Assembly: GCF_001298265.1 (NCBI RefSeq)
Contig: NZ_LGSZ01000052.1
Coordinates: forward strand, 124,001-188,000
Source: Allobosea vaviloviae
Lineage (GTDB): Bacteria; Pseudomonadota; Alphaproteobacteria; Rhizobiales; Beijerinckiaceae
Reading direction: 5' to 3'
Length of the DNA: 64,000 nt
Of the stretch, positions 59,504-64,000 are shown piece after piece. The notes below the pieces were generated by a model. The model saw nothing but the letters and a program-made list of their open reading frames with translations, was not told where the DNA came from and made no database searches. Each line of letters starts with the position of its first letter. The first letter of the stretch is position 1. The position numbers and the translations under genes were made by a program.

Positions 59504-60478
59504 TCACTCCGGCTTGACGCCCGAGGCCTTGATGATCGCCTCCCAGGTGGCGATCTCCTGCAGATGATACGGCTTGAACGCAGTCGGGTCGCGCAGCTTC
59601 ATCGTGAAGCCGAGCTTGAGGATCTGCTCGGTGACGACCGGCTTGGCAAGTGAGGTCAGGATTGCCTTCGACAAGATCTCGAGCACTGGCGCGGGCGTCG
59701 CCGCCGGCGCGAAGAAGGCGGCCCATGAATCGGCGTCGGCATTGCTGACGCCCTGCTCGCGCAGCGTCGGGATGTCCTTGGCGCGCGGATTGCGCTCCGG
59801 GCTTGCGATGGCGAGCGCCCGCAGATTACCGGAATTGATCTGCTCGAGCACGCTCGGCAGCGTCGAATTGGCGATGTCGATGCGCCCGCCGATGATCTCC
59901 TGCACCAGCGGCGCCGCCCCTCTGAAGGGCACATGCGTCATCTTGATGCCGGCGCGCTGCATGAACAGCTCCATGGCGAGATGCGAGCCGGAGCCGACGC
60001 CGGTCGAGCCGTAGTTGAGCTTGTCGGGATCGGCCTTGGCGAGCGCGATCAGTTCCTTGATGTCCTTGGCCGGCAGGTCCTTGCGCACCACGAAAGCGTG
60101 CTCGAAGGCACCGACACCGGCGAGCGGCGCGAAATCCTTGACCGCGTCGTAGCCGGGGTCCTTCAGCAGGAACATGTTGTTCCCATGCGTCTGGTTGTTG
60201 CCGAAGATGATGGTGTAGCCATCGGCCGCACCATGCGCGACGGCGCGCGTGCCGACCGCGCCCGAGGCCCCGGCCCGGTTGTCGACCAGCACGTTCTGGC
60301 CGATCGAGGTCGTGAGGTCCTGCGCGACGAAGCGCGCGATGGCGTCGGTCGGCCCGCCCGCCGGATAGGGCACGACGATGGTGATCGGCTTGGCTGGAAA
60401 GCTCTGCGCCGAAACGAACGAAGGAGCGAGAACGGCGCCGGCCATCAGGCCGAGCGTGGAACGGCGGGTCAACGACAT
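59504..60478 (-). CDS. Bug-family (TctC-like) periplasmic solute receptor, second copy
   Basis: 324 residues from the ATG at 60478 with GGGAGGAAATTC upstream. Signal peptide with SLTRRSTLGLMAGAVLAPSF, then 'FPAKPITIVVPYPAGGPTDA', 'QNVLVDNRAGASGAVGTRAV' and GYTIIFGNNQTHGNNMFLL, all Bug features. It is a paralogue of the receptor at 53438-54424, about as different as unrelated Bug proteins. No TctA or TctB gene is adjacent. The ligand is unknown. Confidence 0.92.
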   Translation of the reverse strand: MSLTRRSTLGLMAGAVLAPSFVSAQSFPAKPITIVVPYPAGGPTDAIARFVAQDLTTSIGQNVLVDNRAGASGAVGTRAVAHGAADGYTIIFGNNQTHGNNMFLLKDPGYDAVKDFAPLAGVGAFEHAFVVRKDLPAKDIKELIALAKADPDKLNYGSTGVGSGSHLAMELFMQRAGIKMTHVPFRGAAPLVQEIIGGRIDIANSTLPSVLEQINSGNLRALAIASPERNPRAKDIPTLREQGVSNADADSWAAFFAPAATPAPVLEILSKAILTSLAKPVVTEQILKLGFTMKLRDPTAFKPYHLQEIATWEAIIKASGVKPE

Positions 60479-60576
60479 GAATTTCCTCCCGGGCGGCCCG
60501 ATTTCGAACAGGCTTGGCGCGAGCTTTAGGGAGAAAAGCGTTCTGCGTAAAGCGCTTGCAGGAAACGCTCTCGCGC

Positions 60577-61056
60577 TCAGCCCGCTATGAACCCCGCCCG
60601 CTTCAAGCGCTGGATCGCCAGGTCGAGCGCTTGCAGGAAGGCCGAGCGATCCTTGGGCGAGAACGGCTTCGGCCCGCCGCTCGCTGCCCCCATCGCCCGC
60701 AGATCCTCCATCATGTCGCGCGTCGCCAACGCCATGCCGATCGAGGCGTCGGTGAAGGGCTTGCCGGTCGGGCCGATGACCTCCGCGCCGGCCTTGATGC
60801 AGCGATCGGCCAGCGCGATGTCCGAGGTGATGACGATCGCGCCGCGGGCGACGCGCTCGGCGATCCAGTCGTCGGCCGCATCGAACCCGCCCGAGACGAT
60901 CACGCGCTCGATCCAGGGCTCTCGCGGCAGCGCCATGAAGCTGTTGGCGACGACGAAGACGTGCAGGCGATGGCGCTCGGCGACCTTGTAGATCTCCGGC
61001 TTCACCGGGCAGGCGTCGGCGTCGACATAGATCGCGATCGGCGTGGCTTCGCTCAT
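60577..61056 (-). CDS. YaiI/YqxD family protein (DUF188, UPF0178)
   Basis: 159 residues from the ATG at 61056. '[20 protein letters not shown]', '[17 protein letters not shown]', '[20 protein letters not shown]' and '[20 protein letters not shown]' are the UPF0178 blocks with acidic residues like a PIN-type nuclease site. Activity is not established. A longer frame upstream is not homologous. Confidence 0.92.
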   Translation of the reverse strand: MSEATPIAIYVDADACPVKPEIYKVAERHRLHVFVVANSFMALPREPWIERVIVSGGFDAADDWIAERVARGAIVITSDIALADRCIKAGAEVIGPTGKPFTDASIGMALATRDMMEDLRAMGAASGGPKPFSPKDRSAFLQALDLAIQRLKRAGFIAG

Positions 61057-61403
61057 GGCGACGAGCGCATCGCAGGACCGCGCAAGAGGCGCAAGCGGCA
61101 AAATTACCCGCAGGGCGAGACCGCCCCCGTGATGCGGCAACCCGCCTGCGAGAAAGCGCGTGCGTACGCTCTCGCTCTGCCCTACGCTGACGGCCTGCTT
61201 CGACATGACGAGGCCCGGTTTCCGCCGGGCCGGCCGCGGCAGGCGAAAGCCGCCCCCATGATCGAACCTCGCCCCCGCGACCCGTTCGACCCAGGCCAAG
61301 CGTTTCACCCAGGCCAAGCCTTGCAACCTAGGCCATGCCTGACGACAGCCTCAACGAACGCCGAGGCGCGCTCCCGCGCCGTTTAACCGAAGGGAACACC
61401 GAC
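61057..61403. other. Intergenic region with hairpin and short repeats
   Basis: No gene is supported. GGCCCGG (61212-61218) and CCGGGCC (61225-61231) form a 7-bp hairpin. Around 61290-61340 a unit CCCAGGCCAAGC occurs twice and a variant CCTAGGCCATGC once, at about 18-19 base spacing. The region contains the promoter of the two tiny genes downstream. Confidence 0.4.
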
Positions 61404-61532
61404 ATGTCCAAGGAACAGCGCGGCAACCGCGAAGCCAAGAAGCCCAAGAAGGACAAGCCCAAGGTCGCGGCCGCAGCACCCTCGACCTTCGCGGCGGTCG
61501 TCGCCAAGGCGGCGGGGCCGAAGAAGAAATGA
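61404..61532 (+). CDS. Small Lys/Ala-rich protein
   Basis: 42 residues from the ATG at 61404 with GAAGGGAAC upstream. 'MSKEQRGNREAKKPKKDKPK' and a short Ala-rich tail ending 'AAVVAKAAGPKKK'. Very basic; similar small proteins are common in Hyphomicrobiales. The stop overlaps the next start as ATGA, so the two are coupled. Function unknown. Confidence 0.65.
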   Translation: MSKEQRGNREAKKPKKDKPKVAAAAPSTFAAVVAKAAGPKKK

Positions 61533-61756
61533 TCCGCTTCAAGACGATCGACCCGGCCGAACAGGCCAAAATGGCGGAGAAGGCGGCGGAGAAGGCTGCA
61601 GACAAGCCCGTCGCCAGCGTCGCGCCGCCGGCTCCCGAGCCGTCCGAAACTGGCGACGCCGTCGCTGAGGAGCCTGCGGCCAAGGGCAAGGGGATGACCC
61701 GCAAGGCCCCGCTGCGCGCCAAGAAGCCCGACGCAGCGCGGCTGTTTCGGGACTGA
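61529..61756 (+). CDS. Small Ala/Pro-rich protein
   Basis: 75 residues starting in the ATGA shared with the preceding gene. 'MIRFKTIDPAEQAKMAEKAA' leads into an Ala/Glu/Pro-rich, likely disordered middle and a basic end 'KGMTRKAPLRAKKPDAARLF'. Function unknown; the overlap and the site for the first gene support translation. Confidence 0.6.
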   Translation: MIRFKTIDPAEQAKMAEKAAEKAADKPVASVAPPAPEPSETGDAVAEEPAAKGKGMTRKAPLRAKKPDAARLFRD

Positions 61757-61779
61757 CAGGCGCAGCCGACAGATCTGCC

Positions 61780-61812
61780 GTCATTCCGGGCGCAGCACGA
61801 GCCCGGAATGAC
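61780..61812. terminator. Perfect inverted repeat between convergent genes
   Basis: GTCATTCCGGGC (61780-61791), GCAGCACGA, GCCCGGAATGAC (61801-61812): 12-bp perfect arms. It lies between the ends of two convergent genes and shares the GTCATTC/GAATGAC edges of the larger dispersed repeats. It probably works as a two-way terminator. Confidence 0.6.
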
Positions 61813-61842
61813 CGCGCGGCTTGATCTCGACGACGGGCGCGC

Positions 61843-64000
<2,158 letters not shown>

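Overview
The window is a stretch of a high-GC alphaproteobacterial chromosome. The evidence is the trxB–lsrB/vtlR pair followed by an AbcR-type small RNA, an NrsF-family sigma regulator with a SigF-type promoter, CtrA-like TTAA-N7-TTAA DNA, a general L-amino-acid binding protein of the Aap type, Bug-type solute receptors and many genes typical of Hyphomicrobiales. A Bosea-like member of the order is my best guess, but that is inference from gene content. The region is mainly core chromosome. I see no phage, insertion sequence, CRISPR array or rRNA. There is one tRNA (anticodon CAT).

Layout. 1-4.6 kb: partial amino-acid binding protein, a lipoprotein/L,D-transpeptidase pair, and divergent dgdR/dgdA (2,2-dialkylglycine decarboxylase with Q52, K272 and R406). 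4.6-8.1 kb: a lower-GC, gene-poor patch with a small exported protein, an orphan nrsF, a GST remnant, yghU and the tRNA. 8.2-18.4 kb: chemoreceptor, thioesterase, stand-alone core methionine synthase, a peptidoglycan-binding-like protein of unknown role, MFS and LysE transporters, and DJ-1/PfpI, HlyU, DUF2798 and YjbQ proteins. 18.4-24.8 kb: ArsR/SRPBCC operon with a clear operator, a DUF2809/DUF817 membrane pair, rpoD and dnaG. 24.9-31.7 kb: exported protein, VapBC-type toxin-antitoxin, YqeY, carA, a candidate tyrosine attenuator ahead of a tyrA-like gene, an ABC-F protein, group III truncated haemoglobin and a GNAT protein. 31.7-43.6 kb: cyclopropane synthase, methyltransferase, racemase-like protein without its catalytic cysteines, GtrA, carB, greA, MarC, Lrp regulator, ELM1-like protein and trxB. 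43.7-52.1 kb: lsrB, AbcR-like sRNA, FMN reductase, Ogt, msrP, leuB, RidA, lytic transglycosylase, SemiSWEET, DUF486 and a methyltransferase. 52.1-61.1 kb: an accessory-looking block (oxidoreductase, remnant of a sugar dehydrogenase, Bug receptor, LysR, PrpF/GalD-type tautomerase, intact sugar dehydrogenase, PAP2 protein, second Bug receptor) and a YaiI protein. 61.4-64 kb: two tiny overlapping genes, a transglutaminase-like protein and aspC cut by the right edge.

The most interesting signals lie in the non-coding DNA: (i) a probably leaderless 16-residue peptide with Tyr-Tyr codons and a 1:2/2:3/3:4 hairpin layout before a prephenate/arogenate dehydrogenase gene; (ii) a three-hairpin sRNA with a CUCCC loop just downstream of lsrB; (iii) a near-perfect SigF promoter before an nrsF that has no sigma factor beside it; (iv) a CtrA-type box before the chemoreceptor; (v) several families of palindromic dispersed repeats. 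All product names rest on reading the sequences and on family knowledge; no database search was run.
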